Assembly: GCF_013137895.1 (NCBI RefSeq)
Contig: NZ_CP053538.1
Location: 1,921,501-1,985,500 of the forward strand
DNA: 64,000 bases
Direction of reading: 5' to 3'
From: Hymenobacter taeanensis
GTDB lineage: Bacteria > Bacteroidota > Bacteroidia > Cytophagales > Hymenobacteraceae
The notes below the pieces were generated by a model. That model saw only the letters and a program-made list of their open reading frames with translations. It had not been told where the DNA came from and searched no databases. This document shows positions 35,414 through 44,038 of this stretch, piece by piece. Every line of letters starts with the position of its first letter. Positions within the stretch are counted from its first letter, which is position 1. The position numbers were made by a program, and so were the translations under genes.

Positions 35414-35421
35414 CAAATATA
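35414..35421 (-). promoter_or_regulatory. -7 promoter box of rpoN
   Basis: TATATTTG on the minus strand, exact TAnnTTTG match, 49 nt before the rpoN ATG. Confidence 0.5.
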
Positions 35422-35545
35422 GGCCTTTCTGTACTTGAGTTGGGCCGAAAATGTTGGGACAAGCTTCCCGTTTTGACCTACGCTCAACATATTGTTCAGG
35501 TTGGTTAGAGTGGCCTAGGCTAGCATGAATAGCTGTGCAAACAGT

Positions 35546-35555
35546 GGCCTAGGCC
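35546..35555. repeat. GGCCTAGGCC palindrome
   Basis: Exact copy in the rpoN/asnS divergent region, with AGT in front. Confidence 0.7.
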
Positions 35556-35620
35556 GCTCCGCCCCTATAGGCGAAGTACAGACTACGCAAGAAAGGGCAA
35601 TTTTCGGCCTGCAAATCGTT

Positions 35621-35628
35621 TACCTTTG
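35621..35628 (+). promoter_or_regulatory. -7 promoter box of asnS
   Basis: TACCTTTG, exact TAnnTTTG match, 39 nt before the asnS ATG at 35668. A T-rich stretch 'attttcgg' about 20 bp upstream may act as the -33 region. Confidence 0.55.
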
Positions 35629-35667
35629 CTCTTAATAAAGTTTTAACCCTGAGAACACAGAGTCCCG

Positions 35668-37074
35668 ATGTCCGACCTTAGAAGATCCAGCGTGCAGGAC
35701 TTGCTCCATAGCACCGAGCTGGACCGCGAAGTGCTGGTACGCGGCTGGGTACGCACCCGCCGCGGCAACAAATACGTGCAGTTTATCGCCGTGAATGACG
35801 GCTCCGGCTTTAATTCCATTCAGGTGGTAGCCAATGCCGAGCAGTTCCCCGAGGAAAAGCTGAAGGCCGACGGCGTGGAAAATGGTGCTGCCGTGCAAGT
35901 ACGCGGTCAGCTGGTGGCTTCGCAGGGCAAAGGGCAGTCGGTGGAGATTCAGGCCTCGGAGATTTCGGTGTACGGTAAGGCCGATACGGAAACCTACCCG
36001 CTCCAGAAGAAAGGCCACTCGCTGGAGTTCCTGCGCGAAATTGCCCACCTGCGCCCCCGCACCAACACCTTCGGGGCGGTGCTGCGCATACGGCACGCCA
36101 TGGCCTTTGCGGTACACCAGTACTTCAACGACCACGGCTTCTACTACGTGCATACGCCCATTATCACGGGCTCGGATGCTGAGGGTGCCGGCCAGATGTT
36201 CCGCGTAACCACGCTGCCCGACCAGAACCCACCTCTCACGGAGGACAAGACCGGCGTAGATTACAAGCAGGACTTCTTCGGTAAGCAAACCAACCTGACC
36301 GTATCGGGGCAGCTTGAGGGCGAAATTGCGGCTATGGCGCTGGGCAAGGTGTACACCTTCGGCCCCACGTTCCGGGCTGAAAACTCCAACACGGCCCGCC
36401 ACCTGGCGGAGTTCTGGATGATTGAGCCCGAAGTGGCCTTCAACGACCTGCAGGACAACATGGACCTGGCTGAGGATTTCCTTCGCTACCTGGTGCGCTA
36501 CGCCCTCAAGAACTGCCAGGACGACCTCAAGTTCCTCAATGAGCAGTACGATAAGGAATTGCTCACGCGCCTGCAGTTTGTGGTGGACAATGAGTTCCAG
36601 CGCCTAAACTACACCGAGGCGGTAGAAATTCTGAAGACTGCGAAGCAGAAGTTCGAATTCCCCGTGGATTGGGGCACCGACCTGCAGAGCGAGCATGAGC
36701 GCTACCTAGTAGAGAAGCACTTCAAGAAGCCGGTTATCCTGACCAACTACCCCAAGGATATCAAGGCCTTCTACATGAAGCTCAACGACGACGGCAAAAC
36801 CGTGCGCGCCATGGACGTGCTGTTCCCGGGCATCGGCGAAATCATCGGTGGCTCGGAGCGCGAGGAAAGCCTGGAGAAACTCACCCAGCGCATGGCCGAA
36901 ATGAACGTGCCCGAGCATGATCTGTGGTGGTACCTAGAGCTGCGCAAGTACGGCACCGCGCCCCACTCCGGCTTCGGTCTGGGCTTCGAGCGCCTCATCC
37001 TGTTCGTAACCGGCATGGCCAACATCCGCGACGTAATCCCCTTCCCCCGCTTCCCCAAAAGCGCGGAGTTTTAA
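35668..37074 (+). CDS. asnS: Asparagine--tRNA ligase
   Basis: 468 residues, class IIb synthetase that charges tRNA-Asn. N-terminal OB-fold anticodon-binding domain (about 15-105: '[20 protein letters not shown]'), then catalytic domain: motif 1 near '[18 protein letters not shown]', motif 2 '[20 protein letters not shown]' (about 231-250) and motif 3 '[16 protein letters not shown]' (about 433-448). '[11 protein letters not shown]' distinguishes AsnRS from AspRS. The direct enzyme means that the Asp-tRNA amidation route is not needed for Asn. Followed by a strong hairpin terminator. Confidence 0.98.
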   Translation: MSDLRRSSVQDLLHSTELDREVLVRGWVRTRRGNKYVQFIAVNDGSGFNSIQVVANAEQFPEEKLKADGVENGAAVQVRGQLVASQGKGQSVEIQASEISVYGKADTETYPLQKKGHSLEFLREIAHLRPRTNTFGAVLRIRHAMAFAVHQYFNDHGFYYVHTPIITGSDAEGAGQMFRVTTLPDQNPPLTEDKTGVDYKQDFFGKQTNLTVSGQLEGEIAAMALGKVYTFGPTFRAENSNTARHLAEFWMIEPEVAFNDLQDNMDLAEDFLRYLVRYALKNCQDDLKFLNEQYDKELLTRLQFVVDNEFQRLNYTEAVEILKTAKQKFEFPVDWGTDLQSEHERYLVEKHFKKPVILTNYPKDIKAFYMKLNDDGKTVRAMDVLFPGIGEIIGGSEREESLEKLTQRMAEMNVPEHDLWWYLELRKYGTAPHSGFGLGFERLILFVTGMANIRDVIPFPRFPKSAEF

Positions 37075-37118
37075 GCCACGGATTTAGACGGATTTTTCGG
37101 ATTGACCGAATTTGTATA

Positions 37119-37152
37119 GAAAACGGCAGCTCCCAGTGGGGCTGCCGTTTTC
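37119..37152 (+). terminator. Terminator of asnS, 12-bp stem
   Basis: GAAAACGGCAGC (37119-37130) pairs with GCTGCCGTTTTC (37141-37152), 45 bp past the stop. Confidence 0.8.
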
Positions 37153-37298
37153 CATTTGAGTATAATCTGACGCCTAGCACTCTGTCAAAGCAACGAATCT
37201 TGTCAGGCATTAACGAGACATTCTAGGCCAGTCTTTTTTGACAAATAAGGCCCTCCGCTTCGCTGAAGATGACGTGAATCATTATTTAAAGAAGTTGG

Positions 37299-37550
37299 CT
37301 AGCAGTAATTCCGCATTTCCTTATCATCAACAGCTACCAGCGCATCTAGGCGCAGCTCAAAGCCGTCGGCGAGGCGCAGGTATTCTACCTTGTCTTTGAT
37401 GAACAGGTCCTGGATGGTGCCGTGGTAGGTGCTGGGTGGAGTGTCGGGCTCGGTGCGGTAGGTGAGGGTGCAGGGCTGGCCGGTGGTGGCGCGGGCTTCG
37501 AGCTCGTCGTAGAAGGAGCAGCTGATGGGCGTGTAGGCGGGCGTAGACAT
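37299..37550 (-). CDS. Rof-like (Rho-binding antiterminator family) small protein
   Basis: 83 residues. The pattern 'YTPISCSFYDELEARATTG', a middle strand, then 'KDKVEYLRLADGFELRLDAL' matches the E. coli Rof/YaeO fold, which binds Rho and blocks its RNA-binding site. Conserved features: Pro-Ile-x-Cys near the N-terminus, the aromatic-Asp pair, and the terminal 'ELRLDxL' strand. Whether it binds Rho here is inference. It has a paralog 58 bp upstream (37609-37857) with the same order of motifs; the two are probably co-transcribed. Rare as a tandem pair. Confidence 0.7.
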   Translation of the reverse strand: MSTPAYTPISCSFYDELEARATTGQPCTLTYRTEPDTPPSTYHGTIQDLFIKDKVEYLRLADGFELRLDALVAVDDKEMRNYC

Positions 37551-37605
37551 AGCAGGTTAAAGTAAGTGGTTAAACGTATTTACGCAGAAGTTGCGGTCAA
37601 GGACA

Positions 37606-37615
37606 GGCCTAGGCC
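37606..37615. repeat. GGCCTAGGCC palindrome
   Basis: One of six exact copies in the window (others at 2195, 33665, 35546, 39229, 63272). Overlaps the last codons of the upstream small gene on the minus strand. Confidence 0.7.
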
Positions 37616-37857
37616 GCCAGGCGGTGCCCATTCACGGCCACTAGCCAATCGAGTCGCAGTTCCCAGCCTTCCTCTAAGCACAGAAAGTCAACTTTACCGC
37701 GGCGTAACAGGCCTAGCACATTGCTGCGCACACTAAACTCGGCGGAGGTACCCGGCATGCGGTAAACCAGCACGCAGCAATGGTCAGCAGGTAACAGCTG
37801 CTGCAGCTCCGCCGACAAATCAGAATATGGAAGCGTGTAGGCGCGAGGCATGAGCAT
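37609..37857 (-). CDS. Rof-like small protein (diverged paralog)
   Basis: 82 residues from the ATG at 37855-37857; Met3 is an equally good start. It shares with its neighbour the C-terminal half 'RGKVDFLCLEEGWELRLDWL' (compare 'KDKVEYLRLADGFELRLDAL') and the strand 'CCVLVYRMP'. The N-terminal 'PISC' is replaced by 'LPYSDLSAEL', so the Rho-contact region may differ. It is the first gene of the probable two-gene operon. Function inferred from the family only. Confidence 0.55.
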   Translation of the reverse strand: MLMPRAYTLPYSDLSAELQQLLPADHCCVLVYRMPGTSAEFSVRSNVLGLLRRGKVDFLCLEEGWELRLDWLVAVNGHRLAA

Positions 37858-37974
37858 ATAATAGAATAAAGGTCAGCTGGATAAGAGGTAGGAAACAGAA
37901 TTACGCAGAGAGGGCACAACCCGGTTTTGCTTCCGCGCGTTGGCAAAACTGCGCTAACCTCAACCGTTCCAACA

Positions 37975-39609
37975 ATGCCTCCTGAAATTGACTTGGCCCC
38001 CGCCGACGCCCTACAAGATGGTGACATGCGCACCTTCACGGCCCAGGACACCGAAGTGCTCTTGATCCGCCGCCAAGGGCAATACCTGGCGCTGGCGGCG
38101 CACTGTCCGCACTACGGGGCGCCGCTGGAAAAGGGGCGTATTGTAAACGACCAGCTGGTGTGCCCCTGGCACCATGCCTGTTTCCAGGTGACGGATGGGC
38201 ACTTGTGCCAGCCACCGGCCCTAGATAAGTTGCCCAGCTACCCCGTGCGAGTAGCGGATGGCAGAGTGTGGGTGCAGGTGCCACGCAAGCCAGCGGCTTC
38301 AGCAGATAGTCCGGAGAAAACCCCCACGGCCCTGGTAGGCGGCGAGGCACCACCACCGCACGCCGCCGCACCTGATACGCGGACTTTTGTGCTGGTAGGT
38401 GGCGGAGCGGCCGGGCAGTTTGCGGCGCAAACCCTGCGCACCGAGGGTTTCGGGGGCCGCATAGTACTGGTTACGGGCCAAGAAGAGCCACCCTACGACC
38501 GTACCAAACTGAGTAAGGGTTTCTTGGCTGGTAAAACCGATAAAACTGGGCTGCCGCTACGCAAGCCCGAGTTCTATGCTGAACACCAAATTGAGGTAGA
38601 ACCGGCCCGCGTCACGGGCCTGAACCAGCATAAGCAGGAGCTACAGCTCAGCAGCCAGGAAACACTGCGGTATGATGCCTTGTTGCTGGCCCCCGGCAGC
38701 CAGCCCAATCTGCTGCCCAAATTGCCGGGGCGCGAACTGGAGGGCGTACTGCCCCTACGAACCGTCGAAGATGCCACCGCCCTGCGCCAGGCCGCCAGCG
38801 GTGCCCAGCGTATCGTTATCATTGGCGCAAGCTTTATTGGGATGGAAGCTGCCGCCAGCCTCACGAATGAGCAACGGCATGTTACCGTAGTAGCCCAGGA
38901 AGCCGAGCCATTTGAGCGAATCTTAGGGCCGAAAATTGGCCGGGCATTCCGAAATCTACACCGCCGCCAGGGCGTACGCTTCAAGTCAGAAGCTGCCGTA
39001 GCCGCGCTGGAGGGTGAGAACGGGCGGGTAGTGGCTGTACGGCTAGAGTCGGGGCAGCGCCTCCCCGCCGATGTAGTAGTGCTGGGCGTAGGCGTGCGGC
39101 CCGCCACCGATTTTCTGGCGGAAGTGCTGGACCTGGAGAAGGATGGTGGCCTACGCGTAGATGCTAACTTGTGCGCGGCCGAACACATCTACGCCGCCGG
39201 TGATGTAGCCATGTTCCCGCTAACCGGTGGCCTAGGCCAACACCGCATTGAGCACTGGCGCATGGCGCAGCAGCAAGGCGCTTGCGCCGCCCGCAACATG
39301 CTGGGCCGGCAGGAGGCATTTACCGCCGTGCCCTTTTTCTGGACCCAGCAGTACGGCAAAAGTTTGCGCTACGCCGGCCACGCCAGCGGCTGGGACGAAA
39401 TCATTTTTCACGGCGACGTGCGTCGCCTCGATTTCCTGGCCCTCTACTCCCTCAACAACCGCATAGTGGCCGCCGCCGCCATGAACCGCGACGACGACAT
39501 GATCTGTATTGAGGCCTTGCTCCAGCAGGACCGCATGCCCACCCCCACCGCAGCCCGCAAGAAAATCAGCTGGAGCAAGCTGCTGGAGCAGGTGGCGCCA
39601 TGGGCTTAG
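37975..39609 (+). CDS. Rieske-type FAD-dependent oxidoreductase (AIF-like ferredoxin reductase)
   Basis: 544 residues from the ATG at 37975. An N-terminal Rieske [2Fe-2S] domain (about 1-105) has ligands Cys44-x-His46 in 'HCPHYGAPLEKG' and Cys63-x2-His66 in 'CPWHHACF'. After an Ala/Pro linker comes a pyridine-nucleotide-disulfide reductase domain: FAD 'FVLVGGGAAGQFAAQTLR', NAD 'RIVIIGASFIGMEAAASL', and 'IYAAGDVAMFPL'. The C-terminal dimerisation-type domain follows. Same layout as mammalian AIFL and bacterial 'Rieske (2Fe-2S) protein-FAD reductase' fusions, probably NAD(P)H electron transfer. Its stop overlaps the stop of the convergent AlgI-like gene by 3 bp, so no terminator fits between them. 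Confidence 0.9.
   Translation: MPPEIDLAPADALQDGDMRTFTAQDTEVLLIRRQGQYLALAAHCPHYGAPLEKGRIVNDQLVCPWHHACFQVTDGHLCQPPALDKLPSYPVRVADGRVWVQVPRKPAASADSPEKTPTALVGGEAPPPHAAAPDTRTFVLVGGGAAGQFAAQTLRTEGFGGRIVLVTGQEEPPYDRTKLSKGFLAGKTDKTGLPLRKPEFYAEHQIEVEPARVTGLNQHKQELQLSSQETLRYDALLLAPGSQPNLLPKLPGRELEGVLPLRTVEDATALRQAASGAQRIVIIGASFIGMEAAASLTNEQRHVTVVAQEAEPFERILGPKIGRAFRNLHRRQGVRFKSEAAVAALEGENGRVVAVRLESGQRLPADVVVLGVGVRPATDFLAEVLDLEKDGGLRVDANLCAAEHIYAAGDVAMFPLTGGLGQHRIEHWRMAQQQGACAARNMLGRQEAFTAVPFFWTQQYGKSLRYAGHASGWDEIIFHGDVRRLDFLALYSLNNRIVAAAAMNRDDDMICIEALLQQDRMPTPTAARKKISWSKLLEQVAPWA
39229..39238. repeat. GGCCTAGGCC palindrome
   Basis: Exact copy inside the Rieske-FAD reductase gene. Confidence 0.7.
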
Positions 39610-41027
39610 AAGCGGAAGTAAATGAAGGGGTTGAATGAGCCACTAATCACGTAGCTCGCGCTTAGTACCAGTAATACTGCCGTGAGCAGGCCGAGCCCCA
39701 CGGCGCGCCGTAGCGGCATTGGTTCAGCCGTCAGCCAGTTCATCTCCCAGCGCTCTACGGGTGGCAAGGCTGCCATAAATGCACAAACACTAGCTAAACC
39801 TAGCGTCGCCCAGAACTCCCGGGAGAGGTCGGGTAGAACCCTAGGCCACTCTGCCGAGAACATACGGCCGATAAAGGTTAGGGCCGCGCTTAAGCTTTCG
39901 GCCCGAAAGAGCACCCAACCCACCATTGTAATCAGGAAGGTGGGCACGATGCTCAGCACGCCCAGCCGGCGCGAAAGGCGCAGCAGAAACAGACGGTCGA
40001 GGATCAGGAACAGTCCGTGGTAGGCACCCCAGGCAATGAAGTTCCAGGCCGCGCCGTGCCAGAAGCCCGAGAGCAGAAACACCGTCCAGAGGTTGAGGTA
40101 GAGCCGGGCAGGCTTCACGCGGTTCCCCCCAAGCGGAATGTAGAGGTAGTCGCGCATCCAGCGCCCGAGCGTGATGTGCCAGCGCTGCCAGAACTCCGTG
40201 ATGGAACGAGAGATATAGGGGTTGTTGAAGTTCTCCGGAAACTGGAAGCCCATGAGGCGGCCCAGGCCAATGGCCATATCGGAGTAGCCGGAGAAGTCGA
40301 AGTAGATCTGGAAGGTGTAGGCCACGGCACCCAGCCACGCCAGCGGCGCCGAAACATCAGCGGGAGCCAGCCCGAAAATTCGGTCGGCCTCCTGGCCTAG
40401 GGCATTGGCAATGAGTACTTTTTTGGCCAGGCCCAGACCAAATCGGAACAGGCCCGCCAGTTTCTGATCCACGGTATCGAAGGCGGAGCGGTCTTGCAGC
40501 TGCCCCGCAATTTCTTGGAAGCGCACAATGGGCCCGGCAATCATCTTCGGGAAGAGCATAATGTAGAGCAGGAAGTCCCAGAAGCTGCGCAGGGGCTTAT
40601 TTACGCCTCGGTATACATCAATGGAGTAAGTAAGCTTCTCGAAGGTGAAAAAGGAAATACCAATGGGCAGTACCACCTGCCGCCAGTGCAGGGCCTCACC
40701 ACCCACCGCCGATTTTACCTCGCTCAGGTTCTCCAGAAAGAAGTTGGCGTATTTGAAGTAAAAGAGCATGCCCACATTGAGCAGGATGCTAACTGTCAGG
40801 TAGATGCGCTTCTGCCAGTCAACTGCCGCATCCATTAGCCTGATAAGAGAGAAGTTAAGCACCACCGAGGCCAGAAACAGCGCCAGAAAGTTGAGCCCAC
40901 CCCAGGCATAGAACAACAGGCTGGCCACCAGCGCCACTGCGTTTTTGAGGCGAGTAGGCGCCAGCAGGTACAGCAGCAGAAAACCGGGCAGAAAATAGAA
41001 GAGAAACAGCGAACTACTGAATACCAT
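39606..41027 (-). CDS. MBOAT acyltransferase, AlgI-like
   Basis: 473 residues from the ATG at 41025-41027 ('MVFSSSLFLFYFLPGFLLLY', a typical AlgI N-terminus). Multi-pass membrane O-acyltransferase that carries acetyl groups across the membrane for polysaccharide O-acetylation. Motifs: 'SITEFWQRWHITLGRWMRDY', 'LYIPLGGNR' and the catalytic His in 'LSGFWHGAAWNFIAWGAYHG'. The likely partner is the AlgJ-like SGNH protein at 41726-42898, one gene upstream. A strong hairpin (41095-41137) lies just before this gene, so its expression may depend on read-through or its own promoter. Substrate glycan unknown. Confidence 0.9.
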   Translation of the reverse strand: MVFSSSLFLFYFLPGFLLLYLLAPTRLKNAVALVASLLFYAWGGLNFLALFLASVVLNFSLIRLMDAAVDWQKRIYLTVSILLNVGMLFYFKYANFFLENLSEVKSAVGGEALHWRQVVLPIGISFFTFEKLTYSIDVYRGVNKPLRSFWDFLLYIMLFPKMIAGPIVRFQEIAGQLQDRSAFDTVDQKLAGLFRFGLGLAKKVLIANALGQEADRIFGLAPADVSAPLAWLGAVAYTFQIYFDFSGYSDMAIGLGRLMGFQFPENFNNPYISRSITEFWQRWHITLGRWMRDYLYIPLGGNRVKPARLYLNLWTVFLLSGFWHGAAWNFIAWGAYHGLFLILDRLFLLRLSRRLGVLSIVPTFLITMVGWVLFRAESLSAALTFIGRMFSAEWPRVLPDLSREFWATLGLASVCAFMAALPPVERWEMNWLTAEPMPLRRAVGLGLLTAVLLVLSASYVISGSFNPFIYFRF

Positions 41028-41094
41028 GGGGCGCAGATACGGAAGGCCCGGCGAAAATACAGGGCGGCCCACCAGCCCCAGCTATACCAGCGTA

Positions 41095-41137
41095 AAAAAG
41101 CCGCCCCTTTCAGCAGTGCTAAGAGGGGCGGCTTTTT
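41095..41137 (-). terminator. Terminator hairpin, about 14-bp stem
   Basis: AAAAAGCCGCCCCT pairs with AGGGGCGGCTTTTT; with flanking A/T tracts on both sides it is a strong intrinsic terminator, 18 bp past the stop of the 41155 gene and 68 bp before the AlgI-like start. Confidence 0.8.
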
Positions 41138-41154
41138 GCATAATGGAACCAGGC

Positions 41155-41619
41155 TTAGTGCTTGCCTTTACCGTGGCCTTTACCATTACTGTTTCCGGGG
41201 TGGCCCGAGTTACCGGGGTTGCCACCATACACCTTTTTAGCCTGGCCGGGAGGGAGGCCTTTGCCGCTTTGCAGGCGCTTCACCTGGCCTGGGGGCAAGT
41301 AAATCTCGCGGTGACGGTTGTACTGCTCCCATGGCTGTGAGCCGCGGTAGTCCAGCACTACCGGGTGGAAGCTGCGCGGATCGTAGCCTTGCACATTGGC
41401 TACGCGCACCCACTGCCCATTCTGAGGAACAATGTAGCGCTGGGCCCGCAGGTCATAGTAGCTCTGCGTTTCGGGGATGTAGTAATACTGCGTGCCGGCC
41501 GGGGTAGAGGGGCCCCAGGAGGGTGGGTTGACGTTGATAGTTACCTGGGCCTGGGCCGGAGCAGTAGCCAAGGCCGCACCTAGTAGGCCAGTCAGGGTAA
41601 GTTTGGTGAGGAGTTTCAT
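41155..41619 (-). CDS. Secreted Tyr-rich protein with basic Gly tail, function unknown
   Basis: 154 residues from the ATG at 41617-41619; a signal peptide ends near 'APAQAQ'. Conserved block: 'NPPSWGPSTPAGTQYYYIPE', then 'YYDLRAQRYIVP', 'YDPRSFHPVVLDYRGSQPWE' and 'REIYLPPGQ'. A basic tail follows ('GKGLPPGQAKKVYGG' to 'GKGHGKGKH'). It is a clear paralog of the protein at 43070-43789, which carries the same blocks in the same order. The two flank the AlgJ-like gene. Resembles secreted 'YYYIPE' proteins of Bacteroidota; no enzymatic motif. Possibly an exopolysaccharide-associated or structural protein. Confidence 0.7.
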   Translation of the reverse strand: MKLLTKLTLTGLLGAALATAPAQAQVTINVNPPSWGPSTPAGTQYYYIPETQSYYDLRAQRYIVPQNGQWVRVANVQGYDPRSFHPVVLDYRGSQPWEQYNRHREIYLPPGQVKRLQSGKGLPPGQAKKVYGGNPGNSGHPGNSNGKGHGKGKH

Positions 41620-41725
41620 AGGAGCAAGGGCAAAAGGTTGGGAGGAGGAGAGGCAGAAGACAAGAACAGGGCCAAACTGGCAAGAGCGCTTACGCACGGG
41701 CTTACCGGAAAGGTGCTTGGAGCCA

Positions 41726-42898
41726 TTAATGCCCGCCAAACGCCCGCAAAGCATCCTGGCTGAATCCTTGATCAAACACCTTCAGGTTGTGCTCATTGAA
41801 CAGTACCAACACAATGTCAAACCGCAGTAGCTCGGCTTTGCGGTCGAGCTGGGCTACGTTGGTTTCGCCGGTTAGCTGATCATGCTGCTTGCGCCAGACC
41901 ACCACCTGGTTGTAGTACCAGAAGCGCGAATCGGGCGCGAACAGTGAATCCAGGTAAGGGTACTGCTCAATAAAATTCCACACAAAACTGTCTCCTACTA
42001 CCAGCAGGCGGGGGCGGCGCTGCCCGGGCTGCAGCGGCTGAAACTGCACCATGGGGTAGCCCATTGGGAAAGAGGGCGGGGCCCAAAGCAGGTTGAGGGC
42101 CCTAACCATGTCACCATCGGGGTGGCGCGGGGAGGTGGTGACTTCTAGGCCAGTGCGCCGGAAGTCGGGCAGATTGAGGTGGGTATGCTGCTCCAGGTAA
42201 GGGAAGAGGGTATCGGCGGCCAGCGTGAGACCATAGCCGCTCCAGTGAATGCCGCCCCGCGCAAACAGGGGGTAAGAGCTGGTGTCTTTCCACTGCCGAA
42301 ACAGCGCCCCGAAGTCCAGCACGTTCAGGCCCGCTTCCCGCATGCTCGTGGCGTAGCGGTCATAGTTGGAGCGGTGCGGCCGTTGCTGTTGGTAGGCGGC
42401 CGGAAGAAGCTCGGGATAGATGGCCGCTTTGCTGGGGGCTATTACGAACACCAGGAGCTTGCCACGTCGCGCCAGCGTATCCTGCACCACCCGAAACCGC
42501 TGCACGTTGGCCCGTATTTCCGCCGCAGGCACGGTATCGCGGCCCAGGTAAGCCAGTATGGGGGCCTCCTCAAACAGGGTGTTGCGCTTTCCCATTACTA
42601 CACCATGGGCCCGGGCTTGGTTAAACAAGCTGTAGGCCACCTGGTTGCGCGGCCGAATCAAGGCATCATGAAAGCCAATGTGCTCCGTGAGGTAGCGCTC
42701 CAGGGCCGGCTGGTAGGTGTTGTTGCGCAGGCTCTGCCAGCTAAGAGGGGGGCGGGGGGCAGGTTCAGAGTAACCCGCCAGCGGACTGGTGCGGAAAATC
42801 TTGATGTTGAGCCACGTCTGAATAGCGGGCAACAGCAGCAACAGCAGCAAGCCCCCCAATACGCGTCGCTTGCCCGTCAGGAAAGAAAAATTAGCCAC
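41726..42898 (-). CDS. AlgJ/AlgX-like SGNH O-acetyltransferase partner
   Basis: 390 residues from a GTG at 42896-42898; a TTG 24 bp upstream is the alternative, and no in-frame ATG fits. One N-terminal membrane anchor ('VLGGLLLLLLLPAIQTWL') followed by a periplasmic SGNH-like domain with 'ARGGIHWSGYGLTLAAD' (the His-Trp pair of the AlgJ/AlgX family, His about residue 218) and 'LLVVGDSFVWNF' (the nucleophilic Ser, about residue 304). It should receive acetyl groups from the AlgI-like MBOAT protein and place them on a polysaccharide. The gene lies between two paralogous secreted-protein genes. Confidence 0.82.
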   Translation of the reverse strand: MANFSFLTGKRRVLGGLLLLLLLPAIQTWLNIKIFRTSPLAGYSEPAPRPPLSWQSLRNNTYQPALERYLTEHIGFHDALIRPRNQVAYSLFNQARAHGVVMGKRNTLFEEAPILAYLGRDTVPAAEIRANVQRFRVVQDTLARRGKLLVFVIAPSKAAIYPELLPAAYQQQRPHRSNYDRYATSMREAGLNVLDFGALFRQWKDTSSYPLFARGGIHWSGYGLTLAADTLFPYLEQHTHLNLPDFRRTGLEVTTSPRHPDGDMVRALNLLWAPPSFPMGYPMVQFQPLQPGQRRPRLLVVGDSFVWNFIEQYPYLDSLFAPDSRFWYYNQVVVWRKQHDQLTGETNVAQLDRKAELLRFDIVLVLFNEHNLKVFDQGFSQDALRAFGGH

Positions 42899-43069
42899 GC
42901 CGCAAGCAGAACACAACCACAAACATCATAGAAAGTACCAGTCAGCAAACCCACCGAAAAGTAGCTACTTATTCTGGAGGGAGAGCAGAATAGACCTGGC
43001 AACCCCATTGGCGTGAAACAAAAAGGCCCTTCCGAAGAAGAGCCTTTCATGTTCAACAATAACCAGGTA

Positions 43070-43789
43070 TTAATTCACCCGGCCTCTGCCACGGCCGCCG
43101 CTGGGAGCACCCTGGCTGGCTTGGCTGCCGCGGTTGTCGTTGCGGTCGAAGCCACTGCCCCGGTTACCATTACCCCAATTGTCGTTGCGGTCGTACCCGC
43201 CCCGGTTATCGTTGCCACGGTTGTCATAACCACCTCGGTTGTCGTTGCGGTCGTATCCGCCCCGGTTATCGTTGCGGCCATTACCATAGTAACCGCCACG
43301 GTCGTTGTGGTAGTTGCCGCTGGCATAGCCACCTTGGTTGTAAGGGCGGTTGCCGTAGTAGCCCCCACGGGGAGGTACTGCATAGTAGCCTCGGCCCGGC
43401 CAGTTGGCGCCATAGTAGCGACCCGGTAAAACGCCCCAATTGTTGCAATAGGCGCGGTGGTCGCGCAGGTAGCCCCAGGGCTGGCGGCCCACATACTGAA
43501 TAACCACCGGGTGGAAAAAGCGTGGGTCGTAGGAGGCGTAGGCGCGCGGCAATACGGGGGAGCTTACCCAAGCGCCGTACACGGGGTCAAAAAACAGGTA
43601 CGACTGACTGTACAGGTCATAGTAGCCGTCAATTTCCGGTATGTAGTAATACTGCACACCCTGGGGCACCGGTGGGCCCCAGTACGGCTGGTTGATACCC
43701 ACCTGAATTTGCACCTGAGCCTGAGCGGGCTCGGTATAAACCAGCAGGCCCAGCGCCAGCAGGAAAGCAGATTTAAGCAATAGTTTCAT
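43070..43789 (-). CDS. Secreted Tyr-rich protein with Asn/Gly/Arg repeat tail
   Basis: 239 residues from the ATG at 43787-43789 (a TTG two codons upstream is the alternative). Signal peptide to about 'PAQAQ' (24). The conserved block 'NQPYWGPPVPQGVQYYYIPE', 'YYDLYSQSYLFF' and 'YDPRFFHPVVIQYVGRQPWG' is shared with the 41155 gene product. Residues 163-221 are repeats of the type NDNRGGYDR, then a tail 'APSGGRGRGRVN'. The tail closely resembles the C-terminus of the lipoprotein at 659-1921 ('RGRGRVQ'). Probably the first gene of the O-acetylation cluster. Function unknown. Confidence 0.72.
   Translation of the reverse strand: MKLLLKSAFLLALGLLVYTEPAQAQVQIQVGINQPYWGPPVPQGVQYYYIPEIDGYYDLYSQSYLFFDPVYGAWVSSPVLPRAYASYDPRFFHPVVIQYVGRQPWGYLRDHRAYCNNWGVLPGRYYGANWPGRGYYAVPPRGGYYGNRPYNQGGYASGNYHNDRGGYYGNGRNDNRGGYDRNDNRGGYDNRGNDNRGGYDRNDNWGNGNRGSGFDRNDNRGSQASQGAPSGGRGRGRVN
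43127..43303 (-). repeat. Tandem repeats encoding NDNRGGYDR-type units
   Basis: About seven degenerate copies of a 24-30 bp unit in frame, giving an Asn/Gly/Arg/Asp/Tyr-rich tail (residues 163-221 of the 43070-43789 product). Copy number could vary by slippage. Confidence 0.7.
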
Positions 43790-44038
43790 GAGCAAAGAAG
43801 AACAAAAGGGAGATATCTATCTGACGCAAAAACAGCACCATAGTTTAAAAAAGTGACCCGCTGCCTCAAGTTTTTAGCAACCCCCGGAAGAACTTCTGAG
43901 CGGGTGGGACATTTTCGCTCCTTGCATTGTTATAGGCCGTCTATCCTCTGCTGTGCCCGTTGCTGAAACAGGCATGTGAAGTCGCTAATGCGCTTGGCAA
44001 ATACGCAGGGGAGGGTAGCCATCGGGGCGCGTTTTGCG

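Larger units (their letters stand above)
35365..35667. other. Divergent promoter region rpoN/asnS
   Basis: 303 bp with a -7 box for each gene (35414-35421 minus; 35621-35628 plus) and two AGTGGCCTAG copies in direct orientation (35509-35518 and 35543-35552), the second extended to the palindrome GGCCTAGGCC. Confidence 0.55.
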
